Below, one piece after another: positions 25,678-35,791 of a stretch of DNA of 64,000 nucleotides. Source of the DNA: Lentzea jiangxiensis (GTDB lineage: Bacteria > Actinomycetota > Actinomycetes > Mycobacteriales > Pseudonocardiaceae); contig NZ_FNIX01000006.1 of assembly GCF_900104175.1 (NCBI RefSeq), positions 186,001 through 250,000 of the forward strand, read 5' to 3'. Made by a program: the position numbers and the translations under genes. A model generated the notes under the pieces. That model saw only the letters and a program-made list of their open reading frames with translations. It was not told the DNA's origin and did no database searches. Each line of letters opens with the position of its first letter. Within the stretch, counting starts at the first letter, position 1.

Positions 25678-26456
25678 ACGAGGAGACTCCTCTCAACCCT
25701 GCGGACGTCCTAGGTCTACCTGAACGAGCCAGGCTCTCCGAGCGGCTTACGAAACGGCTGTTGCGAGACCAGGTCGGCGGGGACGCTAGAAGCACACCGG
25801 ACCGCAGGCTCGTCGACAGAGCCGTCGCCTCGGCGCAAGTGGTCGGGATCCTCCGCCCGGAGACGATCCTGGTACCCGTATATCGCGACCGCGGTCGCGA
25901 TGGAACCGGCGACCGCGAAATTTCCGACATCGCCGTCCTGCACCTGCGGCTGAATCCGAAGATCGCCACGTCTGACCGACGGCGCCTGGTCGAACTAGTC
26001 CAGCGGGCCATGCCTCGGCCCGTGGTGCTCTTCCTCGACGGCCCCGACCTGCCGGGTGAGCTGGCCCTCGCTTTCACTCACGTGAGCCGCACCGATCCAG
26101 AGAAGCGGACCTCGGTTATCGACGCAACCATCACTGTCCCGGTGACCGAGCTGCCCGACGGTGCTCTCGACATCACCCGCTGTGACCGCACCGACCTGTG
26201 GGCGCTCTATCGCGACTTGGTGCGCATCGCTGCGACCGCAGGCCGTCCCGCGTCGGCCGCACTTGGGGCTGATGAGGCGGTGCAGTTGCACCATAGGCTT
26301 GCCGCTCTCCACGCGGAGCTCGATGCCGTCGCTCGGGAGGCGAAACGTGCGAGGTCACAGCAGTCTCGCATCGCACTCAACACCACGGCCAAAGTTTTGA
26401 GACAGCAGATCGCTACCGTACGCACCAGCCTCTACAGTGCCGACCCATCGCAGTGA
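25674..26456 (+). CDS. DUF4391 domain protein
   Basis: Protein of 260 residues beginning VNEETPLNPADVLGLPERAR. The N-terminal half has the DUF4391 pattern of a short helical start (LTKRLLRDQVG) followed by beta-rich text (EISDIAVLHLRLNPK, RPVVLFLDGP, KRTSVIDATITVPV). The C-terminal 80 residues form a long charged coiled coil (HHRLAALHAELDAVAREAKR). It is coupled to the helicase by a GTGA overlap. DUF4391 proteins are known to me as neighbours of such helicases and type III restriction genes; their biochemical role is unknown to me. Confidence 0.8.
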   Translation: MNEETPLNPADVLGLPERARLSERLTKRLLRDQVGGDARSTPDRRLVDRAVASAQVVGILRPETILVPVYRDRGRDGTGDREISDIAVLHLRLNPKIATSDRRRLVELVQRAMPRPVVLFLDGPDLPGELALAFTHVSRTDPEKRTSVIDATITVPVTELPDGALDITRCDRTDLWALYRDLVRIAATAGRPASAALGADEAVQLHHRLAALHAELDAVAREAKRARSQQSRIALNTTAKVLRQQIATVRTSLYSADPSQ

Positions 26457-26499
26457 TCCGATAAGACCCCCATCGTCGGTGCAAGACCCCAGGAGAAAC

Positions 26500-28509
26500 G
26501 TGATCGCGGACAGCACACCGTTCGAGCCAATCATCGACAAGCGCGACCACCACGGCCCCGGAGAGGTGCAGGGCAACATCGACGCCCTTGCCCGGCTCTT
26601 CCCCGACGCTGTCGTTGACGGGACGGTGGACCTCGACGTTCTAGCCGACCTGATCGGCCAGAAGACCGACCGGAAGGGCTCCGAGAGCTTCGGCCTGCGC
26701 TGGCCTGGCATGAACGAGGCTCGCAGGCTCTCAGCCCAGCCAGCTACTCAGACACTGCTCCCGCGCCCGGACGAGTCGGTGGACTGGGATACCACCCGCA
26801 ACATCGTGATCGAGGGCGACAACCTAGAGATTCTTCGCCTGCTACGCCGCAGTTACACCGGCGCGGTCGATGTCATCTACATCGACCCACCGTACAACAC
26901 TGGGAACGATTTCGTTTACGACGACCGATTTAGATCTTCCCGCGCCGAGATCGAGACTACTGCGGGCCTTCGCGATGAGAACGGCACATTGGAGAGCGGT
27001 GTCGCATCTAATCTATCCGCGGATCGTCGAGCCGGTTCATCTCGCCATTCAAAATGGCTCTCCATGATCTATCCCCGCCTGCTGCTCGCACACCACCTGC
27101 TCAAGGAAACTGGTGCGATAATCGTTGCGATTGATGATATTGAGCACGCTCGCTTGAGGCTGACACTTGACCGAGTTTTCGGCGCCGAGAACTTCATCGC
27201 CAACCTTGTGTGGCAGGGCGGTCGAAAGAACGATGCTCAGTTCGTCTCACCCTCGATAGACTACATGTTGATCTATGTCAAGAATGCGGGAGCGCTCGCA
27301 GATATTAAGTGGCGCGAACCGAAGCCTGGACTGGAATCAATCTTGGCAGCGGGACGGAAAGCCTGGGATGATTCAGGCGGGAATTCCATTGAGGCCACCC
27401 GACTCATAAAGAAATGGTGGTCATCTCTGCCGGCGGATGATCCGCGCAGGGCCTCGGCACATTACAACGAGATAGACGGACAGGATGGTCGGCCGGGAGT
27501 CGTGTACTTTGCCGGCGACCTGAGAAGTCCCAATCCGCGACCCAACCTTCAGTACGATATCATGCACCCGGTAACAGGAAAGCCGGTCAACATGCATCCG
27601 AACGGGTGGGTTTATGAACGGCCGCGGATGAATCAGCTTCTCAAGGAAGGCCGCATCAAGTTCGGCAAGGACGAGTCCCTGCGGCCGACGTTCAAGCGCT
27701 ATCTCGACGAGACGAGCACACAGAGTGTGCTCCCAAATTTTTACATGGATCGCCGCGCAGCATCTAAGCGTCTTGAGCGCCTTCTAGGCGCAGATGTGTT
27801 CACTTACCCGAAGGACGAGACGGTGCTCGCTCGCTGGATCAAACTCGTCACGCGGTCGAACTCTGATGCCCTCGTTCTCGATTTCTTCGCCGGCTCTGGG
27901 TCGACCGGTCATGCGGTAATGGATCTTAACGCCGCCGACGGCGGCAACCGCCGATACATTCTGGTCCAGCTCGACGAGCCGGTGAACAAAGACGGCTACA
28001 CGACGATCGCCGACATTACCCGCGAGCGGCTGCGTCGCGCGGGTGCGCAGATTGCACAGCAGCGAACGCTGGACGCGCAAGACATCGATACCGGCTTCCG
28101 CTCCTATAAGCTGGCTGACTCCAACGTCAAGCCCTGGGACGGGACAGCTGAGCTCAACCTACTTGAGTCCGTCGACAACCTCGTCGGCGGCCGCGGTACG
28201 GACGATCTGCTAGTGGAGATGATGCTACGCCTGGGCATCGATCTGGTGACGCCAGTCGCGACCAGAGAGGTCGCCGGATCCACCCTTTACAGCCTCGCTG
28301 GCACGCTGTACGCCTTCTTTGGTAGCGATCTGGACGTCGCGAAGGCGGACGAGGTTGCGAGGGCGATCGTCAGGTGGCGGGAGGAGGATCCGGTCGACTC
28401 CGACGTGACCGTCGTGGTTCGGGACACGGGCTTCCGCGATTCCGGGGCCAAGCTGAACCTTGCCGCAGCGCTGCGGCAAGCCGGCGTCACGACCCTGCGC
28501 AGCATCTGA
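26500..28509 (+). CDS. Type III restriction-modification methyltransferase (Mod)
   Basis: DNA methyltransferase of 669 residues, beta-class order. The catalytic motif DPPYNTGNDFVYDD (about 128) precedes the AdoMet-binding motif LDFFAGSGSTGHAV (about 463). This amino-methyltransferase both protects host sites and supplies sequence recognition for the type III enzyme. The central region between the motifs, the expected target-recognition domain, uses visibly more A/T-rich codons than the two ends. GTG 26500 has AGGAGA at 26491. It lies 43 bases after the DUF4391 gene and is followed 7 bases on by Res. Complete, with no lesions seen. Confidence 0.93.
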   Translation: MIADSTPFEPIIDKRDHHGPGEVQGNIDALARLFPDAVVDGTVDLDVLADLIGQKTDRKGSESFGLRWPGMNEARRLSAQPATQTLLPRPDESVDWDTTRNIVIEGDNLEILRLLRRSYTGAVDVIYIDPPYNTGNDFVYDDRFRSSRAEIETTAGLRDENGTLESGVASNLSADRRAGSSRHSKWLSMIYPRLLLAHHLLKETGAIIVAIDDIEHARLRLTLDRVFGAENFIANLVWQGGRKNDAQFVSPSIDYMLIYVKNAGALADIKWREPKPGLESILAAGRKAWDDSGGNSIEATRLIKKWWSSLPADDPRRASAHYNEIDGQDGRPGVVYFAGDLRSPNPRPNLQYDIMHPVTGKPVNMHPNGWVYERPRMNQLLKEGRIKFGKDESLRPTFKRYLDETSTQSVLPNFYMDRRAASKRLERLLGADVFTYPKDETVLARWIKLVTRSNSDALVLDFFAGSGSTGHAVMDLNAADGGNRRYILVQLDEPVNKDGYTTIADITRERLRRAGAQIAQQRTLDAQDIDTGFRSYKLADSNVKPWDGTAELNLLESVDNLVGGRGTDDLLVEMMLRLGIDLVTPVATREVAGSTLYSLAGTLYAFFGSDLDVAKADEVARAIVRWREEDPVDSDVTVVVRDTGFRDSGAKLNLAAALRQAGVTTLRSI

Positions 28510-28516
28510 GGCCAGC

Positions 28517-31500
28517 GTGAAGTTTAACTTCGAGGCCAACCTCGACTACCAACGCGCCGCCATCGACGCCGTCACCGATCTCTTCCGTGGGCAGGACTCG
28601 CTCACCGGCCAGTTCACCGTCCAGGCCCGTAAGACTCCGGACGCCAACATGCTGCCCGGCCTGGATGAGGCCGAGTTGGGAGTGGAGACTCTCGGTGTCG
28701 GCAACCGGCTACGCCTGCACACCGACGTCATCCTGGCCAACCTGCACACCGTGCAGGACCGCGCGGGCCTCGCCCACGAGGAGCAGCTCACGTCGGTCAA
28801 CTTCACCATCGAGATGGAGACCGGCACCGGCAAGACCTACGTTTACCTGCGCACGATTCACGAGCTTCACAAGCTCTACGGGTTCACGAAGTTTGTGATC
28901 GTGGTGCCCTCGGTCGCTATCAGCGAGGGCGTGACTACCTCGATCGCTCTGCTGCGCGAGCACTTTGAGGCGCTCTACCCAGGCCAGCGCCTTTCCTCAT
29001 TCCGACTCGATGGCGGCAACCTCTCGCGGGTGCGCTCCTTCGCCACCTCATCCGGCATCGAGGTGATGATCACCACCGCTGCCGCGATCAATAAGGCCAC
29101 CAACAAAGTGCACCAACAGGTTGAGGATCTTGGCTTCGAGATCCCGATGGACCTGATCCGCGCCACCCGCCCCATCGTCATCGTCGACGAGCCGCAGAGC
29201 GTTTACGGCGATGACGGCAATCCCCGCAAGACGAAGGGTGCGGGTCGAGTCGCCATCGAGGGCCGTGTGCCAGCCAGAGAAGACAGCACCGTCGGCAAGC
29301 AGTCCCTGGCGAAGGGCATGCATGCCACGGCGGTGCTGCGCTACTCGGCGACACATCCCCGGTACGACAAGGCGAATCTCGTCTACCGCCTCGATGCGAT
29401 CGCCGCATACGAGCAGGCCCTCGTCAAGCAGATCGAGGTCGACTCCCTGGTCACCGAGACGAGTGGCGCCGCGCCATACGTCCGCCTGCTCCAGACCAAG
29501 CGGTCCGGTTCCGTGATGAAGGCCCGGTTGGAGGTTGACGTCGAGGTCGGCAACCAGATCAAGCGCAAGGCTGTCGACGTGCCTGTTGGGACCAACCTTG
29601 AGGACGTCACCGGCCGCGCGCGCTACCGCAACCTCACCCTCGACTCGGTCAGCGTGGTACCCGGGTCAGAATCGGTCCGCTTCGGTGACCTCATCGAGTT
29701 GAAGGTCCATGACGCTGTCGGTGCTGAGATCAGCGTCGACGAGCGTGCCCGGCAGATGATCGCCCAGACGATCCGGCAGCACCTGCGCAAGGAGCAAGAG
29801 TTCGCCGTCGCAGGCAAGGCGATCAAGGTGCTCAGCCTTCTCTTCGTCGACTCGGTCGCGAAGTACCGCGTTTACGACGGTAACGGCGACGCCCAGCCGG
29901 GCGAGTACGCGCGGATATTCGAGGAGGAGTACGCGAGAATCGCCGTCACGCCGGAGTTCCGCAGCCTTTTCGGGGCCGATCCCGCCGACGCGGTCGCAGC
30001 TCGCGCCCACCAGGGCTATTTCTCTATCGACCGGTCCAAGGGCAAGTCCGAGCGGCTTGTGGACACCTCGGAGACCAACGACAAGGGCCGTCAGCAGGCG
30101 AGCCTGGCCTACGAGCAGATCATGAAGGACAAGGTCGGGCTGACCACTCCCGGCACCCCGATCCGCTTCATCTTCACCCACTCCGCGCTGCAGGAGGGCT
30201 GGGACAACCCGAACGTCTTTCAGATCTGTGTGCTGCGCACCATGGGTACTGAGCGGTGGCGACGGCAGAGCATCGGGCGAGGCTTGCGCATCTGCGTCGA
30301 CGGCGACGGCAAACGCGTCCCCGGCTTCGACGTCAACCGCCTCACCGTGATCGCGAACGAGTCGTACGAGGAGTTCGCGGAACAGCTCCAGCGCGAGCTC
30401 GCCGACGATCTTGGCATCGAGTTCGGCCGCGTGACCGTCGATGGCTTCGCGCGCCTCACCCATAAGCCCGCACCCGGTGCCCAGCCGGTGCCGGTCGGGG
30501 ACGAGATCGCCCGCGCTCTCTTCGAGGCGCTGGCCGCCGCCCAGTACGTCAAGCCCACCGGCAAGGGCGTCGCCAAGGTCGAGGACAGTCTGCGTGAGGC
30601 CGTCGCAGGCGACACCGAGGAGCTGCGCGCGCTTGTCGCAGCGGCCGTTCCCAGCGCGACGGCTCGGTTTGTCGTCCAGCGCCTCATCAAACGGCTCGTT
30701 AAACCGATCGACGTCAAGAAGGCCGGCAACCGGGTCTCCGTTCCAGTAGTCGGCGAGCGCCTGGAGAGCCCGGAGTTCCAAGCACTGTGGGAGCGAATCA
30801 AGCACCGCACCCAGTTTCGCGTCAGCGTCGACGAAGCCGGGCTGCAGGCAGCCATCGTCTCAGCGTTGCGTGCTCTGCCTCCGATGCCGGACCGCAAGGG
30901 CGTATGGGAGACCACCCTCGTCAACGACATCGACCAGGGCGGCCTGCGTAGCACAACCATGCGCAGCGAGCGGGTCGACGTGGTCTACGCGGACCGCGAC
31001 GACTTGCCAGACATCCTGTCCGTCCTCGCCGACCGCACCCAGCTCACCCGCCGGACGCTCGCCCAGGCGTTGACCGATTCGGGCACGCTGGTGCAGTTTC
31101 GAAGGAACCCTCAGGTCTATGTCGACAAGGCCACTCAGGCGATCAACAGTGCGAAGGAACAGTTGCTCGTCACTGGCCTCCGTTACGAACTCGTCGATGA
31201 CGCCAGGCCTGAAACTGCCCGTCGGTACCCGCTCTCGATCTTCGCTGAGGCGGACCTCGCCGGCTACACCGGTCCGGGCGGCAACATCATCACTGGAGAC
31301 GACGGCGTACCGCTCGAATTCGATTCCAAGTCACCATATAAATATATCGTCGTTGACTCTGCTGTTGAGCGCGCCTTCGCCGTCGCACTCAGACAGCGCA
31401 ATGACGTCAGGACATTTGTAAAGCTGCCTGCAACTTTCATCATTCCGACACCACTTGGCGACTACAATCCGGACTGGGCAGTCGTCGTCGAACGCTCCGA

Positions 31501-31699
31501 CGGCAGCCGCTACTTGGTCTTCGAGACGAAAGGCTCGATCGACCCCGAGCTGCTGCGTCCGGTCGAGAAGGGCAAGATCTACGCGGCCGAGTGCCACTTC
31601 AATGCAATCCGGGTTACTCTAGATCTTGACGACCTCCGCTACGCCAAGGTCGACAGCATGAATACAGCCGATGGTGTGATCGACGAGGCGTACGTATGA
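28517..31699 (+). CDS. Type III restriction endonuclease subunit (Res)
   Basis: Helicase-nuclease subunit of 1060 residues that pairs with Mod to cleave unmodified DNA. Walker A is METGTGKTYVYLRT (about 102), the DEAD-like box is VIVDEPQSVYG (about 223), a later motif is LQEGWDNPNVFQICVLR, and motif VI is QSIGRGLRICVDGDG (about 584). The C-terminal PD-(D/E)xK nuclease has NPDWAVVV then VFETKGS (about 983-1003). All key motifs are intact, so activity is likely. GTG 28517 has GAGG at 28508-28511. The stop overlaps a short frame by ATGA. Confidence 0.94.
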   Translation: MKFNFEANLDYQRAAIDAVTDLFRGQDSLTGQFTVQARKTPDANMLPGLDEAELGVETLGVGNRLRLHTDVILANLHTVQDRAGLAHEEQLTSVNFTIEMETGTGKTYVYLRTIHELHKLYGFTKFVIVVPSVAISEGVTTSIALLREHFEALYPGQRLSSFRLDGGNLSRVRSFATSSGIEVMITTAAAINKATNKVHQQVEDLGFEIPMDLIRATRPIVIVDEPQSVYGDDGNPRKTKGAGRVAIEGRVPAREDSTVGKQSLAKGMHATAVLRYSATHPRYDKANLVYRLDAIAAYEQALVKQIEVDSLVTETSGAAPYVRLLQTKRSGSVMKARLEVDVEVGNQIKRKAVDVPVGTNLEDVTGRARYRNLTLDSVSVVPGSESVRFGDLIELKVHDAVGAEISVDERARQMIAQTIRQHLRKEQEFAVAGKAIKVLSLLFVDSVAKYRVYDGNGDAQPGEYARIFEEEYARIAVTPEFRSLFGADPADAVAARAHQGYFSIDRSKGKSERLVDTSETNDKGRQQASLAYEQIMKDKVGLTTPGTPIRFIFTHSALQEGWDNPNVFQICVLRTMGTERWRRQSIGRGLRICVDGDGKRVPGFDVNRLTVIANESYEEFAEQLQRELADDLGIEFGRVTVDGFARLTHKPAPGAQPVPVGDEIARALFEALAAAQYVKPTGKGVAKVEDSLREAVAGDTEELRALVAAAVPSATARFVVQRLIKRLVKPIDVKKAGNRVSVPVVGERLESPEFQALWERIKHRTQFRVSVDEAGLQAAIVSALRALPPMPDRKGVWETTLVNDIDQGGLRSTTMRSERVDVVYADRDDLPDILSVLADRTQLTRRTLAQALTDSGTLVQFRRNPQVYVDKATQAINSAKEQLLVTGLRYELVDDARPETARRYPLSIFAEADLAGYTGPGGNIITGDDGVPLEFDSKSPYKYIVVDSAVERAFAVALRQRNDVRTFVKLPATFIIPTPLGDYNPDWAVVVERSDGSRYLVFETKGSIDPELLRPVEKGKIYAAECHFNAIRVTLDLDDLRYAKVDSMNTADGVIDEAYV

Positions 31700-31842
31700 C
31701 GGACTTTGATGCCGATTGCGGTGGTCTGACGTGGCAGCAGCGCACGAATTGGAGGTGGACAAGGTCATCCGCCTCGCCGATCGCCGATCGGTTGCAGGTC
31801 GACCTGGCACACCTCGTGGCCGCGCTCCGCACAGTGCCGTAG
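31696..31842 (+). CDS. Short frame after Res, probable remnant of a fifth operon gene
   Basis: A 48-codon frame starts at an ATGA overlap with the Res stop (MTDFDADCGGLTWQQ). The neighbouring frame reads AHELEVDKVIRLADRRSV, which looks more protein-like, so a frameshift in a once longer gene is possible. There is no family match. The IS630 copy begins just downstream and may have cut the gene. Confidence 0.3.
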   Translation: MTDFDADCGGLTWQQRTNWRWTRSSASPIADRLQVDLAHLVAALRTVP

Positions 31843-31960
31843 CCGGCGGCCTGTTGCTGCGGGCTTGAACTCCTATTGCTGCATCTCGGAACGTTGACCC
31901 GCTAATCGGCGTGGTGGGCTGACGGTCCACGCTTCCTCCCATGTCGAGCGGGAGGTGGTC

Positions 31961-33144
31961 GTGGCTCGTCGTCCGGAGGTGTTCGTCCGGCCGTTGTCCA
32001 TGGAGGAGCGCCGAAAGTTGGCCCGGATTGGTCGCACTGCAAACGATCCGGTGCGGTTGCGCCGGGCGATCGTGGTGTTGATGTCGGCCCAAGGACAGGC
32101 GGTCCCGGACATCACGTCGTTGATGCAGTTCAGCGCCGATTACGTCCGAGACGTGATCCACGCGTTCAACGAGCGAGGGTTAGCGGCGCTTGCCCCAAAA
32201 CGGAGCGGGGGACGCCCGAGGACGATCGGTGAACAGATCCGGCGGCGGATCTGCCTGATCGCCCGGACGTCCCCCGCCTCGTGGGGCATCACGACGTTCT
32301 CGACCCGGTAGTTGTCCCAGCTGCACGACCATCTGCTCGACCGCGGCACCGTCGCGGCGATCAGCCGGGAGCCCCTGCGCGCATCCTGCACGCCGGCGGC
32401 GTGTCCTGGCAGACCACCTCCACCTGGAAGGCGTCTACCGACCCGGACTTCCTCACGAAGATGCACGGGTCCCGGGCCTCTACGGCCACCCGCCCGAAGC
32501 CGGGAGGGTGATCTGCATCGACGAGTTCGGGCCGCTCAACCTTCAGCCACGCAAGGGCAAGGCATGGCGACCGACCGGGGCGCCGATTACGCGCCACCTA
32601 CAACCGCCACCACGGCGTGATGCACATGCTCGCCGCCCTGGACCTGGCCACCGGCAAGATCCTCTACCGGATCCGGTCCCGTAAACGCCACGGTGAGTTC
32701 CTCGAGCTGCTCAAAGCGCTGCGCACCCGCTGGCCCGGCGAGAAGTTGTACCTGGTCATGGACAACTTCTCGCCCCACCGCCACCCCGACGTCCACGCCT
32801 GGGCCGCCGCCAACGACGTCGAGCTGGTGTTCCTGCCGACCTACAGCTCCTGGTTGAACTGGATCGAGGCCAAGTTCAACACCCTGCGCTACTTCACCCT
32901 CACCGGCACCGACCACCACAGCCACGCCGAACAGAACGCTGCCATCGCGACCTATTGCACCGAAAGTGTCCACTTGCCTACCCGTCAGTCTCCTGACCTG
33001 CGAGGCCATTGCCAAGAAGAAGGCAACCGCACACTTTCGATTCAATACATCCGCTGACGCAACGCTCGAGCCAAACCCAAGACCGGCTTCGTCACCGACT
33101 CACCCATCCGCACCTGGACCCATTACTCGATCAAGGTTGCGTGA
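31961..33144 (+). pseudogene. IS630-family transposase, degenerate and interrupted
   Basis: It starts MARRPEVFVRPLSMEERRKL (GTG 31961, ribosome site GGAGG). The helix-turn-helix region is followed by an in-frame TAG at 32309, a frameshift near 32380 and another before 32617. The DDE catalytic half reads LYLVMDNFSPHRHPDVH and FLPTYSSWLNWIEAKFNTL. It is then interrupted by a 91-base MITE at 32955-33045, after which the usual end resumes (ARAKPKTGFVTDSPIRTWTH) to a TGA at 33144. Several independent lesions show it is dead. Confidence 0.85.
32953..33047. mobile_element. 91-bp MITE with TA target duplication inside the IS630 transposase
   Basis: The insert at 32955-33045 is bounded by inverted ends TTGCACCGAAAGTGT and ACACTTTCGATTCAA (13 of 15 pair), flanked on both sides by TA. 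Removing it and one TA restores the expected transposase reading (ATYIR). Size and TA duplication match Tc1/mariner/IS630-type MITEs. Confidence 0.75.
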
Positions 33145-33263
33145 AACAGCACTAGATCACATAAGAGCAACTTTTCGGGATGTCGCCGGATGTCATCGAC
33201 TAGGTGATTGTCCGTACTCCAGGTAAACCGGACCTCCATGAAAGTATGCACTATGGGCTTGGG

Positions 33264-33548
33264 TTAGTCTGCGGGCAAACCAGGGATGACGTAATCGTCC
33301 ATCTTGCGCACCGGATCCCATTCTCAGCGGCCGAATTCGGAGTCTTCCAGGGTAATTCGCCGTTCGTCGTCGCCGAGCGCTCCGCAGTCGAACAACCAGA
33401 GCACCTTGTCGCTTTCACCGTCGTTGGGCGCCCAGTCCACGACGAGCAGGCGTTGCGGCTCGCGGTCGAGGTCGAGTTCCTCGCGTAGTTCCCGTCGGCA
33501 GGCCGCTGCCGGGGACTCTCTGATGTCTACGTAGACCCCAGGGATTTC
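33264..33548 (-). pseudogene. Nudix hydrolase fragment
   Basis: Minus-strand frame reading DIRESPAAACRRELREELDL, which is most of a Nudix box, then LLVVDWAPNDGESDKVLWLF and EDSEFGR. A TGA sits where a Trp is expected, and EWDPVRKMDDYVIPGLPAD follows in frame. The N-terminus is missing where the IS256 end begins. It is an actinobacterial-style Nudix gene broken by the IS insertion and a nonsense codon. Confidence 0.65.
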
Positions 33549-33556
33549 CGGCTAAC

Positions 33557-33903
33557 TGCGGATCTGTCAAACGAACGGTGTAACTAAGGTTGAAGGAGAC
33601 TATTTGCGTCCGGCGGCCAAGCGGCCGTCGAAGGCGATGTCGAAGGCGTTGAGCGCGGGTTTCCAGCGCATCGTCCAGCGTGTGCGGCCGGTGCTGGTCG
33701 GGTCCAGGCTCATGATCGCCATGTAAACGCATTTGAGCGCGGTCTGCTCGTTGGGGAAGTGCCCGCGGGCTTTGACGGCGGGGGCGGATGCGGGCGTTGA
33801 CGCTCTCGATCGCGTTGGTCGAGCAGATCACCCGCCGGATCTCTGGATCGAACGCCAGAAACAGCACGAACTCGGCCCAGGCGTTGTCCCACAACCGCTC
33901 TCA
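33557..33903 (-). pseudogene. IS256-family transposase remnant with IS end
   Basis: C-terminal fragment of an IS256 transposase: WDNAWAEFVLFLAFDPEIRR then VICSTNAIESVNARIR, followed by text in shifted frames that matches the usual end (KPALNAFDIAFDGRLAAG). A typical IS256-type outer sequence (GGATCTGTCAAACGAACGG) lies at its left near 33560. The N-terminal part is deleted. Confidence 0.75.
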
Positions 33904-34432
33904 CCGGCGGCGAGGTGACGTTCCCTAGCATCGATCCTGGCCAGTTCTTCCGGAAGTGACGAGGCTATGGAGGTACACCACGACAGCTGTTCTGGCCGTG
34001 ACGCCCCATCTTCGAAATGTTAGGTGACGTCGTCGATGAGATACAAGGCCTCCGCTCTGGCCGGGCGCGCATGCGATCACCAAACGGTCATGCACCTTTG
34101 CGGTGAAGCGACCGTGCTCGAGCTCTCGTAACCTCAGCCTGTCAACCAATCGGCAGGCTTCTTCCGCTGGTAGGCCATCAGGAAGCACCCCCAAGAGCAG
34201 AGCGCTTATACGAGAACGGGCTTTGAACTCGACGCTGCCATTAATCACAAGGTTCCACTATCGATATGGGTATACAGCTCCGCAGAGTGGTCGTATAGCC
34301 ACCACCAAGTGCACGGGCCTCTGGCCCAAGGCACCGACTCAACAACAGCACCTCCAGTTCAACTTGCGATCAAGAACCGGGCAGCGCACAACAAGCGCAC
34401 CACCCTCTTCCGCCGCACCCCTGGAGGTCGTC
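33904..34432. other. Stretch without a recognisable gene
   Basis: One minus-strand frame (33925-34248, with PAEEACRLVDRLRLRELEHG) looks partly protein-like but has no family I recognise and no good start. The right end is the leader of integrase A. Confidence 0.4.
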
Positions 34433-35654
34433 ATGGCTTGGTCAGAACAGATCGGCACGCAGTCCTGGCGAGTCCGCTACCGCACCGGCGACGGACACAC
34501 CGCCTCGATCTCCGGCTTCGCCACCCAGCGCGCCGCCGACAACTACGCCACCGACATCGAGAGCGATTAACGCCGCAACACCTGGCTCGACCCCACCCGC
34601 GGCCGCACCACCGTCGCCGAATGGGTCACAACATGGTTCGCCGCACTCGACCTCGACCCGCGCACGATCGACAACTACCGCAGCGTCCTGCACTGCCACA
34701 TCGTGCTCCGCTGGGGCGCCACACCGCTCAACACGATCACTGCGCTCGGCGTGAACAAGTGGATCAGCGACCTACAGCAACTCGACTACGCCAACACCAC
34801 CGTCGTCAAAGTCCTCTCGATGATCCTCACCGACACCGCCGACGAACATCTCATCCTCACCAACCCGATCCGCCGCTACCGCCGCCGAGGACGACGCAGC
34901 TACCGCATCGGACGCAAACGCGTCTGGGCCACACCCACCGAGGTACTCCGCATCGCCGAGCAGGCCGCCGCGCTCGGCGGAGAGACCGCCAGCCTGCTGA
35001 TCATCACGGCCGCGTGGACCGGATGCCGATGGGGTGAGCCCACCGGCCTGCGACGAGACAACATCGACCTCGACCGCGGCACACTCACCATCGACCCACG
35101 CACCGGCGCCCTGCACGAAAGCGCGCACACGCGATGGCTCGGCTCCCCCAAGACACCACGTCAGCGCGCTCCATCACCCTGCCACAGTTCCTCATCACCA
35201 TGCTGCGCAAGCACCTTGAGCAGCACGAAACGAGTTCGTGTTCACCGCCGAAGGCGGAACCTGGCTGTGGCGCAGCACATTCATCCGCCGCGTACTCAAA
35301 CCAGCCATCAACGGCAATGAAGGACGCCTGCGATCAGGCTGTCGTACGGTGCCTATCCGGCCCGGACTGACTTTCCATGGATTGCGGCACAGTCACAAGA
35401 CGTGGCTGATCGCCGGCGGCGCACCCGAGATCGCCCAAGCACGACGCCTCGGCCACCACCTGGCCAACCGGGTCACCGAGGTCTACTCCCACGTCGCACC
35501 TGAGGTCGAGCTCCGACTCCTCAACGACCTTCAACGCCGCTGGCACGAAGCAGACCTCAATGTCCGAACGCACCCGACCGCGCCGGAGCCTGCAGAACGC
35601 CATGTTTCGGGTCCGTCTGTGGCGTACGCAATCCACTGCCCCTCACACCGTTAG
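34433..35654 (+). pseudogene. Tyrosine integrase A (one stop, two frameshifts)
   Basis: Phage-type tyrosine recombinase. It starts MAWSEQIGTQSWRVRYRTGD (GGAGG at 34423). At 34568 an in-frame TAA interrupts DIESD-stop-RRNTWLD. Frameshifts follow near 35150 (after WLGSPKT) and near 35230. The catalytic motifs are still readable: TGCRWGE, HGLRHSHKT and VYSHVAPE. It lies beside the att copy at 35839 and is a diverged duplicate of integrase B at 45.2 kb, which shares the same TAA. It is inactive as it stands. Confidence 0.85.
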
Positions 35655-35791
35655 CGGGAGGGCGCGAGGATCACCCAGTCCAGCGGCCAGCACGACGATC
35701 GAGCCGGAAAATGCTGCTCCAGATCTGCTCCATAGGGTCACCGCAACACGATCAACACTTGATCACCGAAGATCAGACCAGAACAATAAGA

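Noticed and set aside
22513-31699. BREX or DISARM system
   Set aside because: No PglZ, BrxC, DrmA or DrmB proteins are present; the methyltransferase and nuclease are a standard type III pair.
33264-33548. TGA in the Nudix fragment as a read-through or selenocysteine codon
   Set aside because: The gene also lacks its N-terminus at an IS end, so ordinary decay explains the stop.
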